DNA of 64,000 nucleotides from Panaeolus papilionaceus (lineage: Eukaryota; Basidiomycota; Agaricomycetes; Agaricales). Made by a program: the position numbers and the translations under genes. Position 1 is the first letter of the stretch. Each line of letters starts with the position of its first letter. The notes below the pieces were generated by a model, which was not told the DNA's origin, ran no database searches, and saw nothing but the letters and a program-made list of their open reading frames with translations. The stretch lies in the NCBI GenBank assembly GCA_015501605.1, contig JADNRZ010000015.1, positions 496,001 through 560,000 on the forward strand. The letters are read 5' to 3'. Shown here piece after piece: positions 20,349 to 31,600 of this stretch.

Positions 20349-22402
20349 CTAACGGACCTTCAACTTCGACGTAAACGGTCCAACAACCACCCTATACAGC
20401 GGATCCGGGTGAAACAGATTTCTCCCCAAATCCATAAAATACGCCTTTTCAGGAGTATCACCGTCACCGATGGGGAATTTATACCAAACAGTGGTGTCAT
20501 AGTATCCGCCATTCCAGACACATTTCCCAAACTTATCTTCATCTGGACCAGATTCGACGTCAGCCCCTGGTGGTGTTCGTCCCAAAGCAGCAAAAATCCT
20601 TGAGGTAATCTCGTCCCTCTCTGCGTCGCCCATGGATAAGAACTCAGGATCGGGGCTAACCTCAAGAGTTATGTTTTGCATGATACGATAACGACCATCA
20701 CAAACAGGGTTCTCCAGGAACTCTTCGAGAAAATACAACGTTTCTGGTATACGCCGTATCCCACAGAGATGAACGACGATTTCCACCAGTGTGGTGGGAT
20801 GCACGAGCAGTGAGGCATAATAACCCTGGAGGAGAGATTGATCTCGGGGCGTGCACACGTTTTGTATTTCCAAGGTTTTGACCGTTGGGAAGACGTCCCT
20901 GAAAGCATCTCCAGGAATCGCATCGACAGTGTCCAGGTTCATTCCTGGGGGAATATCGATTTTGGTGATCAGCTTATGAAGGCCTGGAAAACGAATGCTG
21001 GAGAGGGAGAAGTTCTCCACGTATTTGTCGTCCAGGAGAAGAGTGAGGCTCAGGTCCTCCAAGCCATTGTGAACACAGACATGAGACGGGATGTCCACAG
21101 ACCCATCTTCGTACGCGAGGAGTGAGAGATAGGCGCTTTCGAGGTTGGGACAGGAGCTGAGAAGTGCATGAAGATCTACAACGGAAAGGTGTGGCGATAG
21201 TTGAAGTGATGTTAAGGAATTGCAGGTCATTGTCACAGGGCTTAAGTCGGGACTCAGGTAGAGACTGTCAAACTGAAGGGTTGTGTCTATGTCTGCGAGC
21301 CTCCCAATACTGGTGTCGAAGCAGAAGTGCTGCAAATTAGGAAACATGCGTAGGAGTTGAACGATAAATTCGCCGACGGGTTCCAGATTTCCAGTATAAT
21401 CAGTAGCCGCATGATACCGATGAATCAAGCGCTCACTACGCCATGTCCCCTAATTTCAAGCGACGTCAAACCCAGCTCCTGATCTCTTCGTCCAGTCTCT
21501 GGATAAGCGTGGTGATAACTATTGCCATCACGAAATATGCGGAGAATACTCGAAAGTTCGTTCACCGTGGGCAACGCCTCGTTTAGCGTCAACGACAGCT
21601 TAGTGAGAGGACACTGGTGCGTTTCTCACCGCATCCACACCCAAGTGAGGGCTCTGTGGAATCCGTGGATTATTTTGTTGGCGTTGTCTTGACTGTAGAC
21701 TACCCACCGCATACTTGGCCCAACATCCTCCGTGTTAGGAATTGGTGGTGCTCGAATTTGGCGCAGATCAACTGATAGGGGACGTGCACGGGATAATTGA
21801 GCGAATTGTGAGCCGCGTTGTTTTAAAGCCTTGATATCCCTTGCATGCCAATTTATCGATTCCATGCGGATGTCTAACCATAGACTAGACATTTTAAACA
21901 CGACCTCTTTCCATCCTGTAGAGACCTGGGAGAGCACGTAGGGGAAATGCGTGGGTGCTATAGAATCAGGGTTTGGTTTTTCGTGATTGAAGTATTGAGG
22001 ACAATGAAGCACGATTTCATAGAGGACGTCGTTCGGTAGTCGTCGAAAGGGGGATAATATCACATCGCAGATGAAGAGCTGTTTTTCGAGGCTGTGAATA
22101 CTAGTGGTGCCACTCTGGTCCTCGGGGTGTTGCGTCAAAAGCTCTAGCCTCAGGGAATCGAGGATGAGGCTTTGACATTCTCGAACGCCAAAGTCCTCAG
22201 CGAATGAAGGCCGAGTATTGTCAGCGAGAAGCTTGATGAATGACGTTGGGACAGTGCACGTCGTCTAAAGAAAGTGGCATCAATGTGCTGCACCCGCATT
22301 GCTGAATGTTGAATTACTTACCGATTCCAAGTGCACTGGCCATGGCACCTTCGAGTGATGGGGCTGCCCTGGCCCAAACCTTTGAAGAACGTAGCTAGTC
22401 AT
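20349..22402 (-). pseudogene. F-box/LRR-like gene with nonsense codon and frameshift
   Basis: Paralogue of 22733-24709 on the opposite strand. Exon 1 (22402-22322, 81 nt, as in the intact gene) ends at a GTAAGT donor, and exon 2 starts at 22264. The F-box region (LSPFRRLPNDVLYEIVLHCP, then LSQVSTGWKEVVFKMSSLW) and the LRR-like region (MFPNLQHFCFDT, HLSVVDLHALLSSCPNLE) are well preserved. A TGA at 21628-21626 follows WVWMR where the intact paralogue has Trp (WVWNKWDERP). A frameshift with a further stop lies near 21425-21440. No intron of normal size removes both. The 20349-21428 part is open for 359 codons. Recent loss of function is likely; a sequencing error cannot be excluded. Confidence 0.75.
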
Positions 22403-22732
22403 GGTAGGATGTTGGTGAGAGAGGATTGGTCAAATGTCTGCTGTGTGGCCTTTCTGATTCTGAAAGCATTTCCGAACTCCGTTCTTTGTCGAGAAGTCCG
22501 CTGGCCATGACACCTTTGAATGATAGAGCTTCTCTGGTCCCAAATTTTCGACCGCGTAACTCGTCATAGCAGGGCAATATTCACTGTACACTCAGGAATC
22601 TACCGTGGGTGGATTGGTCATAGCCCTTTCAATTCAAAATGGTCGATTTCCAATCGATTTCCACGCCATACTTAGCTTGGGAATGTCGTAAACAGTCCTC
22701 AAGTTGACTTGGCACACCTCCTCAGCGAATCG

Positions 22733-24709
22733 ATGAGCACCTCCAGTATGCAAGAACTTGGACCTGACAACATACAAAGCGCAAAGGTCGCGTGGCCAGC
22801 ACATCTGGAATCCGTAAGCACTCGTGCAGTTATCTTACCCCAAGCGACGTTGACTTCAATCTACACGACGTAGACGGTCTGCATGCTGCCAAATTCATTC
22901 ATCCCACTGCTTACGACTAACCTCCCACCTTCTTCGTCTGATGTTTCTCGAATCCGAGAGTATCAAGCATCTGTGCTGGGCTCATTGGCTCAGGAACGAG
23001 CGAAAGGTCACCTAAAACTCGGAAATGACACATACATCCGCCAGCTTGAAAAGCAGTCCTTTGCATGCGACGTTATGCTATCCCCCTTTCGATACCTGCC
23101 AAATGATATCCTCTATCGAATCGCAGTCCACTGTCCTCGCTACATTCGTCAACCACCACACCTTTCTCATTCCCGTGTCTCTCATTTCCCATCTGTCCTC
23201 GCACAAGTGAGCAGAGGATGGCACAACGTCTTGTGTGGGATGTCAAGCATATGGTCGGATATCCGCGCGGGATCAGTTCATTGGCACACAGAGGACATTG
23301 AGGCCCTCCAGAAGCGTTGCGATATGTTTGCTCGATTGTGTGGTACGTTACCACTCTCAATCGAGCTCAATCAAGTTCCACCGCCAGGAATGGCACAGCC
23401 GTACTGGGAGTCTCAACAGGGGTTCTTAGCAGCCCTCGATTGGGTTTGGAATAAGTGGGATGAGCGTCCTAGCATTACCAAACTTTCTCTTTCTCTTGAT
23501 GAAGAGCTAAACGTTCTTTATCAAGGCCTCAAGGTCCTTCAGTCTAATATCGATCAGCCACGAGATAAGGCCCTCGAGCTAAATGTACTTCGAGTTCATG
23601 CACTCTGCGATGATGAGGCCCAAAATCATGATATCGACGATAGGAACCGTCAAGGGCATCTGGTCGTCCATTATCTCAATTCATTTCCCAGGCTGCGGCA
23701 TTTTTCATTCGATTCGCTCGGTCTGGCAGATCTACACGCCCATCATGAAATGCCAAGTCATAACGCCTGGTCAGCCTTGAAAACGATTCACCTGACACCA
23801 TCCCTGTCAGCCCTGGATCTATGGACCTTGCTTTCTGCCTGTTCCAACCTCGAGGTTGCTTCGCTCACCATCCACGTAGTATGGACGTCGTCTTATTCAT
23901 TATTGCATGATGAAACCCCATCTACTATCTGTGCACACCAAGCGATGAAGGAGCTTGAATTGACCTTCCTTTCCCCTGAATCATTTGAGGAGAACTTTTC
24001 GCTCACCATCGTGCAATTCCCAAACCTGCACACATTAGCCGTCGAATGGTGCATAGGCTCGCGAGTCCTCGAGGCGGAAGACATTGAAGTCGTAGACGCG
24101 TCAGCGTTTGAAGATGTCTTTCAAGCGGTGGAGACCTTTGAGGTTCAACACATGTGGACAGACCTTCAGCAAACCCTCGAATTCTACCTGCCCATACTGA
24201 CGGCGACCCCATCGATACGTTTTGTTCGAATTCTTCTTTTTGGTCTGTTGCAGCTTCAGACAGCATTAGGATTCTTTGAAGAACATTGTCCGACTACTAG
24301 TGAGGAACTTCTCCCACGATTGGAGCATCTAATCCTGGAGGTCTCTCCCGGATTCAATTTCGACCTTCTAGACGAAGAACGAAGGGGTGAAATTGCTTCG
24401 ACAGTGTTGATGAGCTTGAGCAGCGGGAATAACGTAGAGAGTGACTTGAACAGCAATGTTGAGGACGAAGAGTCGGGATCTCAGGATGTGGGAGGCTCTT
24501 ACCGTACCACTGTGCGGTATATTTGGGGTAAAGACAGAAACGAGCATATGACCGAGTTGGCCTGTTTCAGAGATTGGGGAAATCGTTTCCCACAAGTCAA
24601 GGGAGATACAAATGTTTCAAGTGGGGTTGTAGTTGAGGTTGTAAAGGTGCAAGAAAGAGACAAGTACGATATTCACGAGAAGGAGATATTTAGAAGATTC
24701 GAAAGCTAA
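22733..24709 (+). CDS. F-box protein with LRR-like repeats
   Basis: F-box proteins bind SKP1 and bring substrates to SCF ubiquitin ligases. Two exons (22733-22813 and 22874-24709) give 638 residues. The short first exon is confirmed by the same structure in the pseudogene paralogue at 22402. The F-box lies at about residues 97-155 (MLSPFRYLPNDILYRIAVHC, then LAQVSRGWHNVLCGMSSIW). The rest alternates hydrophobic strands and helices in the manner of degenerate leucine-rich repeats (LRHFSFDS, WSALKTIHLTPSLSALDLW, LLSACSNLEVASL). It is the only intact member of a local family with three decayed loci. Such F-box families are large and fast-evolving in mushrooms. The substrate is unknown. Confidence 0.82.
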
Positions 24710-24993
24710 GTACGAGTCTTCGACGAGCTTTGGATCCTCATACTATACCAAGTATTACTACACTTTAATATATACTTCAAACAAGATCGTCAAGTTCATC
24801 AAGCCACTTCTCATTACATACAACAGAATTGCTGTGAACGCGTGGATCAGACTCGACGCAAAGTGTGATTTAAAATTACGTTTTTTTTTTTTTTTCGGTT
24901 TGATTGCTGACTAATGGTGATACCCTGATTTCGCGTCAAGAACTTGTTCGTCATGCTTTCCCTCTTGATTACACCCTGTCCTATAAAAAAATA

Positions 24994-26569
24994 ATGGAGG
25001 AACCTCAACGAGCATTGCTTGAGTCTCCAAACTTTCTGGAGCAAACATCATCGCATCGTTCATGGAAACCTTCAATCGCAGAACCACCCTACATCATGAC
25101 AATAGCGAACCTCGCATCGCACTATGTAACATCGACATCAGCTACCTCTAACAACCTTGATATCTTCGACAAATCGACGCTCCGAAAAATACAAACGCTT
25201 CAAGGACATAACGGTGGGATCACCTCTGCGCATGCCGTGGACAATGTCGGAGGCGTTGTCAGAAACTGTATCGTTTCCTCAGGCCGAGATGGAAGTGTCA
25301 AAGTTTGGGACGAAAGGAGTGGATCGCACAGTATCAAAAGTCAGTGCTAATCTCAGAATATTTAATGTTTGAAGCTCTCTGACGACTCATGAAAAAGTCT
25401 TTTAGTGACAAACCTGGGTCAAGATCGTGGCTTGCTATGTTGCGATGTTTCCGCAGATGGTATGACCGTTGCGGCTGGTACTGAACTCAAGGGCGACGAC
25501 GCAATCCTCTTGTACTGGTATGCATAGCTCCTTTGAATACTGTGACGACCAGCTCACATCTGTACAGGGACCCCCGTCAACCAGCAGCGCCTCTGCGAAT
25601 GCACACTTCAACACACTCTGAAGATATAACTACCTTGTCGTTTTCACCTGTGTCCTATGGACCACAAGTCCTTTTATCTGGGTCGTCGGACGGTCTCGTC
25701 TCTATCTCCAATCCATCTGAGGATGACGAAGACGAGGCAACGATTAACGTAGGTAACTTTGGCTGTTCCGTATCGCAGGCAGGATGGATCCACGGTGCTC
25801 AGCCTGGACAAGCAGCCATCTGGGCTGCTAGTGATATGGAGACCTTTAGTACGTGGACTATGGAGGTATGATCACATTTTTCACATTTTATGTATTTATC
25901 TTCACCAATTATGACGACAGGCTGAGCAATTGCTCAATATCGACATCCGATCGCCGGTGCTTCATCAACGTCGCACTTGGGTTACAGATTACCTCGTTAC
26001 TGCACACAGCTCGCCAACCTCCGTTCCTAATCTTAGCGTCTTTACAGGGTCAAACGAGTAAGCCTAAACTTAAATTGTCGCTGTAAATTAGTCCTGGTTC
26101 TGACACATTGGCTTTGCAGGGGAGATATTGCACTCGTTTCAAATGCGAACCCCTCGACCTCTGAATCACCTTGGTATTTGCACAGATTGTGGACTCAAGG
26201 CCATTCGGGAGTGGTTAGGTCTTTGTTGTGGGATGAACAAGTGCGTTTTTCATTGTTTTACTCACTGGGTCGTCAAACCTCATGTTTCATTAGAACCAAA
26301 AAATTGTCAGTGGCGGTGAAGATGGCACTCTCAAGACCTGGGACTTTAGTCCACTTGACCCGGCAGAATTGTACAGCCAACAAGACGGGAGAGGTGATGT
26401 AGAAATGGACGTCGACGAGACCGTCAGCTCTCCAACTTCTAAAGGAAAAAGAAGGGATATTGACATGAATGATGAAGGGGTACGACACTCTCTTTCAGTA
26501 ACTTAATATTGTCCTGACTTCCTCTTGTATTGTTTGCTGTAGCGAGGTAAACGACCCAGAAAGAAGTGA
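24994..26569 (+). CDS. WD40-repeat protein, WDR89-like
   Basis: Seven exons (24994-25339, 25406-25517, 25568-25865, 25921-26057, 26120-26240, 26294-26479, 26543-26569) join in frame to 408 residues. WD40 units are visible as GHNGGITSAH followed by SSGRDGSVKVWDERSG, THSEDITTLSFSP followed by LLSGSSDGLVSIS, and GHSGVVRSLLWDEQ followed by VSGGEDGTLKTWDF. The C-terminus is acidic and then basic (KRRDIDMNDEGRGKRPRKK), a likely nuclear localisation signal. Overall layout and size fit WDR89-type propeller proteins. An upstream in-frame extension lacks an ATG, so the ATG at 24994 is chosen. The exact role of WDR89 homologues is poorly known. Confidence 0.78.
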
Positions 26570-26993
26570 AACTGTATTTTTCAGAAAACCGCCATACGAT
26601 ACCTAGGCCTGTTGGTATGCAGAAAATGATGATCCTCTCAGAAATGTCAAGCCTACATGCGAATGAATGGGCAGGATTCGTTGTTTCCTATTTCGACTCC
26701 GACTGTGCTCTCTCAGGTAGCCTCTGTATCGACGCATCGTCTGTTGATTTCTTGCCAAGATGTGCGATTAGACATCTGAAGTCACTAAGTTTATCTCCGC
26801 GCCGTCCAAGCGGGATCTAGTGCTGATCATAAGTGCTGAGCTCTGAGCATTCGCATCAAATCATTCAAACCTGCATTTTTGGCTAACCCGGTCCTCTCAG
26901 AGCATCTTAGCGAGATGATATATAAACTCTCAAGCCTTTACCTCGAAAGCACACCACAAGACCTTCCCTTCAATCAAAGTCGACCCCTCAATC
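26570..26993. other. Promoter region of the NmrA-like gene
   Basis: No gene seen. It carries a TATA box at 26921-26926. Confidence 0.5.
26921..26926 (+). promoter_or_regulatory. TATA box of the NmrA-like gene
   Basis: TATAAA in the context GATGATATATAAACTCTC, 73 bp before the ATG at 26994. Confidence 0.5.
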
Positions 26994-28239
26994 ATGTCCG
27001 AAAAGAAGCTCATCCTCGTCATCGGTGCCACGGGTGCACAAGGCATGGAAATCGTCCCTGCTTTGCTTGCACCAAACGAAGACGGAACACCTTCACCTTA
27101 TGCAGTCCGCGCGCTTACTCGAGACCCACAAAACCGTCGAGCCAAGGAGCTCGAGGCGATGGGTGTGGAACTGTTCCAAGGTATGTGTTTGTCGTGATTT
27201 GGGTGGTGCAAAGCGTTGAGATGGCTCCTAAATTGTAGGCTCGTTTTATGACCTCTCCACTGTGGAAAGGGCGTTCCAGGGCTGCTATGGCGCTTTCATC
27301 AATACGGACACGTACATTGTTGGCGCAGAAAAAGAAATCTTCTCAGCAGTAAAGCTGTACGAGATTTCAAGGCGTACCAAATCTATGAAACATTTTATCT
27401 TCAGTGGGTTGGATTATGGACTCAAGGTGAATATCATTTACAGTCTTCTAATATTTCCATCCACTCACACGTTGTGAACGAAGCTTGGTAATTTCGATCC
27501 CCAATACGCGTCCGAACACCATGATGCCAAAGGCGCCTTTCAGGACTACCTCACCTCCCAGCCCTCCTTCCTCGGCGACAAGCTCACCTGGACATCAATC
27601 AGCACATGTGTATACTATGAGATGTTGAAATACGTGAGTCTACGCTTGATCAAGAGGTTATGAAGGTATAACTAAGTTCTTATTAAAAATTAGCCTCTTG
27701 TTGGTCCTTTGAACGTCCGCGACGATGGAACCGTCGTCTTTGCCAACCCCGTGAACAAGGGTCACATACCCATGATTTCTCTCTCAGATTTGGGCTGGTG
27801 GACGCGTTATTCTTTCAACAACCGCGCAGATGTTTCTGGGAAGGACCTGCTCATTGCGTCTGACTATGTATCGATGGATTATCTCATTGAGACATTCACT
27901 AAAGTCACAGGCAAACGGGCAGCTTATAAACACCTCGACCACGGCGCGTGGTTCGAATGCATGCAGGGCCATGAGCGACCCATTGCTAACGAAAAGACAA
28001 CGGGAGATGGAAGCACGACTATTCGCCAGAGCTTTTCAGGGTTTTGGGCTCTTTGGAGGGATGATATCGTGAAAAGAGATCTGGATTGGATTAGGAGTGT
28101 CCATAAGAAAACGCTGAGCTTGGAGGACTGGATGAGGAAGGTGGGGTATGATGGGACTACTGGCGCCAGAGCATTGAAAAATGCAGAGGATGGGAAGAGT
28201 AGAATTGTTGCCAATAAGGCTGTTACTGCTACCCTGTGA
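26994..28239 (+). CDS. NmrA-like NAD(P)-binding Rossmann protein
   Basis: Atypical short-chain dehydrogenase of the NmrA/HSCARG type, usually an NAD(P) redox sensor rather than a catalyst. Four exons (26994-27180, 27239-27426, 27484-27633, 27694-28239) give 356 residues. The dinucleotide-binding motif is near the N-terminus (LILVIGATGAQGMEIV, about residues 6-21; GxTGxQG type). Then come AVRALTRDPQNRRA, FINTDTYIVGAEKEI, HFIFSGLDY and a C-terminal lid with ISLSDLGWWTRYSF. The usual YxxxK pair of classical SDRs is not evident at the expected place, which fits NmrA-like proteins. Partner and role are unknown. Confidence 0.82.
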
Positions 28240-28618
28240 GGGTATCATTCCATCGTTACATTTAGGACGAATACCTGCACTTTATTTACAATTTAAAATC
28301 ACTAGGAAGTAGGCTCCAGCTCGAGTTATCTATCCTTCGACCTAGGTGTAACTCTTGGGTAAAAATTGTGCGATTCCCTCAAATAAAACTGGGTTCAACA
28401 ATTTTATGAAGCTTTGCGTGCAATTATTTTGAAATAAGTCAATCATCTACTTGAAGTGGTCAACGGCCTGCGATCTTTTGGACACCAGGGAAGAACATAT
28501 GGCGGCCGCATTGCTCAGGCTTTAATCTTTATCACTGGACCCTGAGTCTCAATTTGATATAAAGGAGTCGACATTCCATCGATTCAGTTCCTTATCGACA
28601 CCCGACCAACATCTTTCG
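28240..28618. other. Promoter region of the NTase/ankyrin gene
   Basis: No gene seen. A TATA box lies at 28558-28563. Confidence 0.5.
28558..28563 (+). promoter_or_regulatory. TATA box of the NTase/ankyrin gene
   Basis: TATAAA in the context TTTGATATAAAGGAG, 61 bp before the ATG at 28619. Confidence 0.5.
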
Positions 28619-31600
28619 ATGCAGTCCTCAGCCGCCGTCGAGACATTCTTGAGTACCGTGGGTACTTTACAACCTGGCCAACTCTTTGATCCCGTACTAC
28701 AACCAGCTCTTGATTATGAAAGTGACCTCCGCAAGCTCTTTGCATCTGACCGCCGAAATGAAGCTCTCTCCGACGTGTATGTCGGTTTAGTCGATGTATT
28801 CAAAGCCCCAGATTCCATTAAATCTATTAAGGCGAGGGTTCCCGCCAGTGAGGAGGAGCTCACTGCGAAGTATGTTATGCCCCTGACGGAGAAGACGCGC
28901 AAGAAGGAGGGTGCACCTTGTATCGTCTCGTCATTTCAAGAATTTCAAGAGAACTGGTCCATATTTACAGAAGGTTCTCTCTCTCAGTTGAAGGATTGGA
29001 ACAACGTGGTTGCAGCTGGAGGATCGGTTTTGGCGTGTTTGATGCCATTAGATGAGAAGACGAAAGAGTCGAAGAGGTCAATTCGCAAGCATTACCATAC
29101 CGATATCTACCCCTCTTCGGACGTAGATATCTTCATCTGGGGTCTCAATGCAGAACAGGTCAGTTCATGAATTATCGTTCTTGCCTCTCATTAGCTAATA
29201 ATCCGGCAGGCGGAAGAGAAAATCAAGGTCATCTACAAGGCTGTTAGAGACTCCGTTCCTTGGGATGTAACATGCATTCGCACTAAACACACTATCTCAA
29301 TCCATTGTCCGTAACTTTGACTTCTCAGAAACTCTGAAAGCTAACCGTATCTCACAGCGCAATATCCATACCGCTCTGTTCAGATTGTTCTTCGTCTGTA
29401 TCAGTCCCCTGCAGAGATTCTGGCAGGTTTTGATGTAGATGTCGCATGTTGTGCTTATGACTGTAAGCTTATCTGTCTACATTGTCGAAGTGCACGTACC
29501 TAACTTCTGAGTGGTAGCCCAACGAGTATGGTCCAACCCCCGTGCCCTAACAGCAATTATGCGTCAATGTAACACCATTGACATTACACGTCGATCTCCA
29601 TCGTATGAAGTGCGTTTGGCCAAGTACGCCAAACGAGGCTATGAAGTTTATATTCCTGATCTTGAACGAGGAAATGTGGATCCAACGGTGAGTATTATGG
29701 GGGTGTCATTGGCGTTAGGTGTCTAATAATTGCCTTGCACCAGATCTACGAACGCTCCATAGCCAAAATGGAGGGTCTTGGTCGTCTTCTGGTCTTGGAG
29801 AAGATAACAGACATAGATTTACGATACGCCTTTCTGGAGGCGCGTAGAAACCTACGTGGTCGTCCTAGCCCTCTGGGTCGTTATAACCGCTATAACAAAA
29901 CATACACTGGAGACCTCAAGGCAGACCACGACCTCGTAAGCCTGGCTACGAGCGACTACGATGTCGTGTCCTTGCACATTCCATATGGACCGGGCTGGGA
30001 TGCCCGTCGCATTGAGAAGTTGGTTTACCAAACTGTACGTCTAATCCTATTTTTTAGACTGACAATGCTCTTACCCTGCCGCCTAAAATTAGGACCTGGG
30101 CATGAACTGTAGGTTTCTCGACCGACTTCGTTGATTGACTTCGGAACTCATAAAATCCTAGCAACATTCAACCCCAAGAACAAAGGTCGAAGGCTTCATC
30201 GTCACCCTGCATTTTTTGGCACTGTTGAAGAATGCATAGATGACGGTTGCGATGTCAGTCATCGTGAACATCTTCAACCTTCTTTTTCTGACATATCTTA
30301 GGTGTGCCCCGAACCTGTTGACGAAGACGAGAAGAAGCTACAGTATGAGGAAGATGAAAAGTATATTCGTGGTCGCATAAAGTAAGTCGGATATAACGCA
30401 TCGTCAAGGAGCAACTACCAATTGCCTTAGATTCATAGAAGAGAATCCCGGACGGCAAAGCATGACGGGAAGCTTCAACCCCATTGACAGTGGAGAATGG
30501 AGCGAGCAGGCGTACATCAAGCCCACTCAGAAATTGTTTTCGGCTATCGTGGCGCACGACCGGAACACCGTGCAACAGCTCATCGCAGACGGAATCGATT
30601 TCAAGCTACGCGACCATGTCGGGAGGACCTGCTTACACCTCGCCATCATCACCAAGGCTGTCGATATTGCTCAGGATCTTATCGCGGCAGGTGCTAGAAT
30701 TACCGCTCGTCTAGTTGACGGTAAAACCCCGCTTCATCTTGCTGCTCAGCATGACTTGCTTCCCGTTGTCGAAAAACTCTTTGAGAAGAGTGCTGTTAAT
30801 GCTAAGGAGGAAGCCGAGAAGAATCCTAAATCTGTGGACGAGAACAAGACTGCGAAAGTCATGAAAGACGGAGAGGCGAAACCAGAGGTCCCTCCTTCCT
30901 CAGAGGACGACTGGAGTTCCCATACAGATGAAGACGTAGAAATGGTGGGTGTAGAGGATGAAGACGACGAAAACGATGACAAGGGTGATGTAGTAGAAGA
31001 CGATGCGGACGAAAACTGGGAAGACGAGGGGGAGGGTGAAGACGACGAGGACGACGAGGAAGATAACTCGGACGACGCTGGCCTATCCGATTTTTCTGAA
31101 ATCGAAGGGCCCAAAGATTCGCCATCGCCAGGTCCTCCTGGCGATATCCCTGAAGACCAGGAGGACGAGCCAGACATCATCGACGCCAATATTGCTGACT
31201 GGGACTTCGGTTTCACAGCCCTCTCCTACGCGGTTCTGTACGGCTCCATCCCCATAATCGATGCCCTTATCAACGGGGGTGCTGATCCCAAATTGGCCAC
31301 TAAGACGTCGACCTACGGAAATAATGCACCACTTCACCCTCTCAGCTTGACTCTCTTGCGGTCGGATGAAGATGAGGCTTGCTACATTGCGGAACACCTT
31401 ATTCAAAAGGGAGCATCTACTGCAACTGCAAATAAAGAGATGTGGACGATCTTCCATTCCGCTGTTGCAGCAGGCCGTCCGAAGATTGTTATGAAACTTC
31501 TATCTGTGGATCCCCATGCTAAATCCATGTTGAATTTCCCTGCTATCCGCTACAGTCAGATATTGTTCCCAGTCGTGACTGCTATTCAAACCCGAAACTA

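Noticed and set aside
21595..21630. A GTGAGA donor that could splice out the TGA in the F-box gene
   Set aside because: The nearest usable AG gives an intron of about 31 nt, too short, and it would not repair the frameshift near 21430.
30746..31216. Ser-rich open frame on the minus strand, 156 codons
   Set aside because: Shadow of the Asp/Glu-rich stretch in the ankyrin protein (GAC/GAG runs read as Ser/Leu codons on the other strand).
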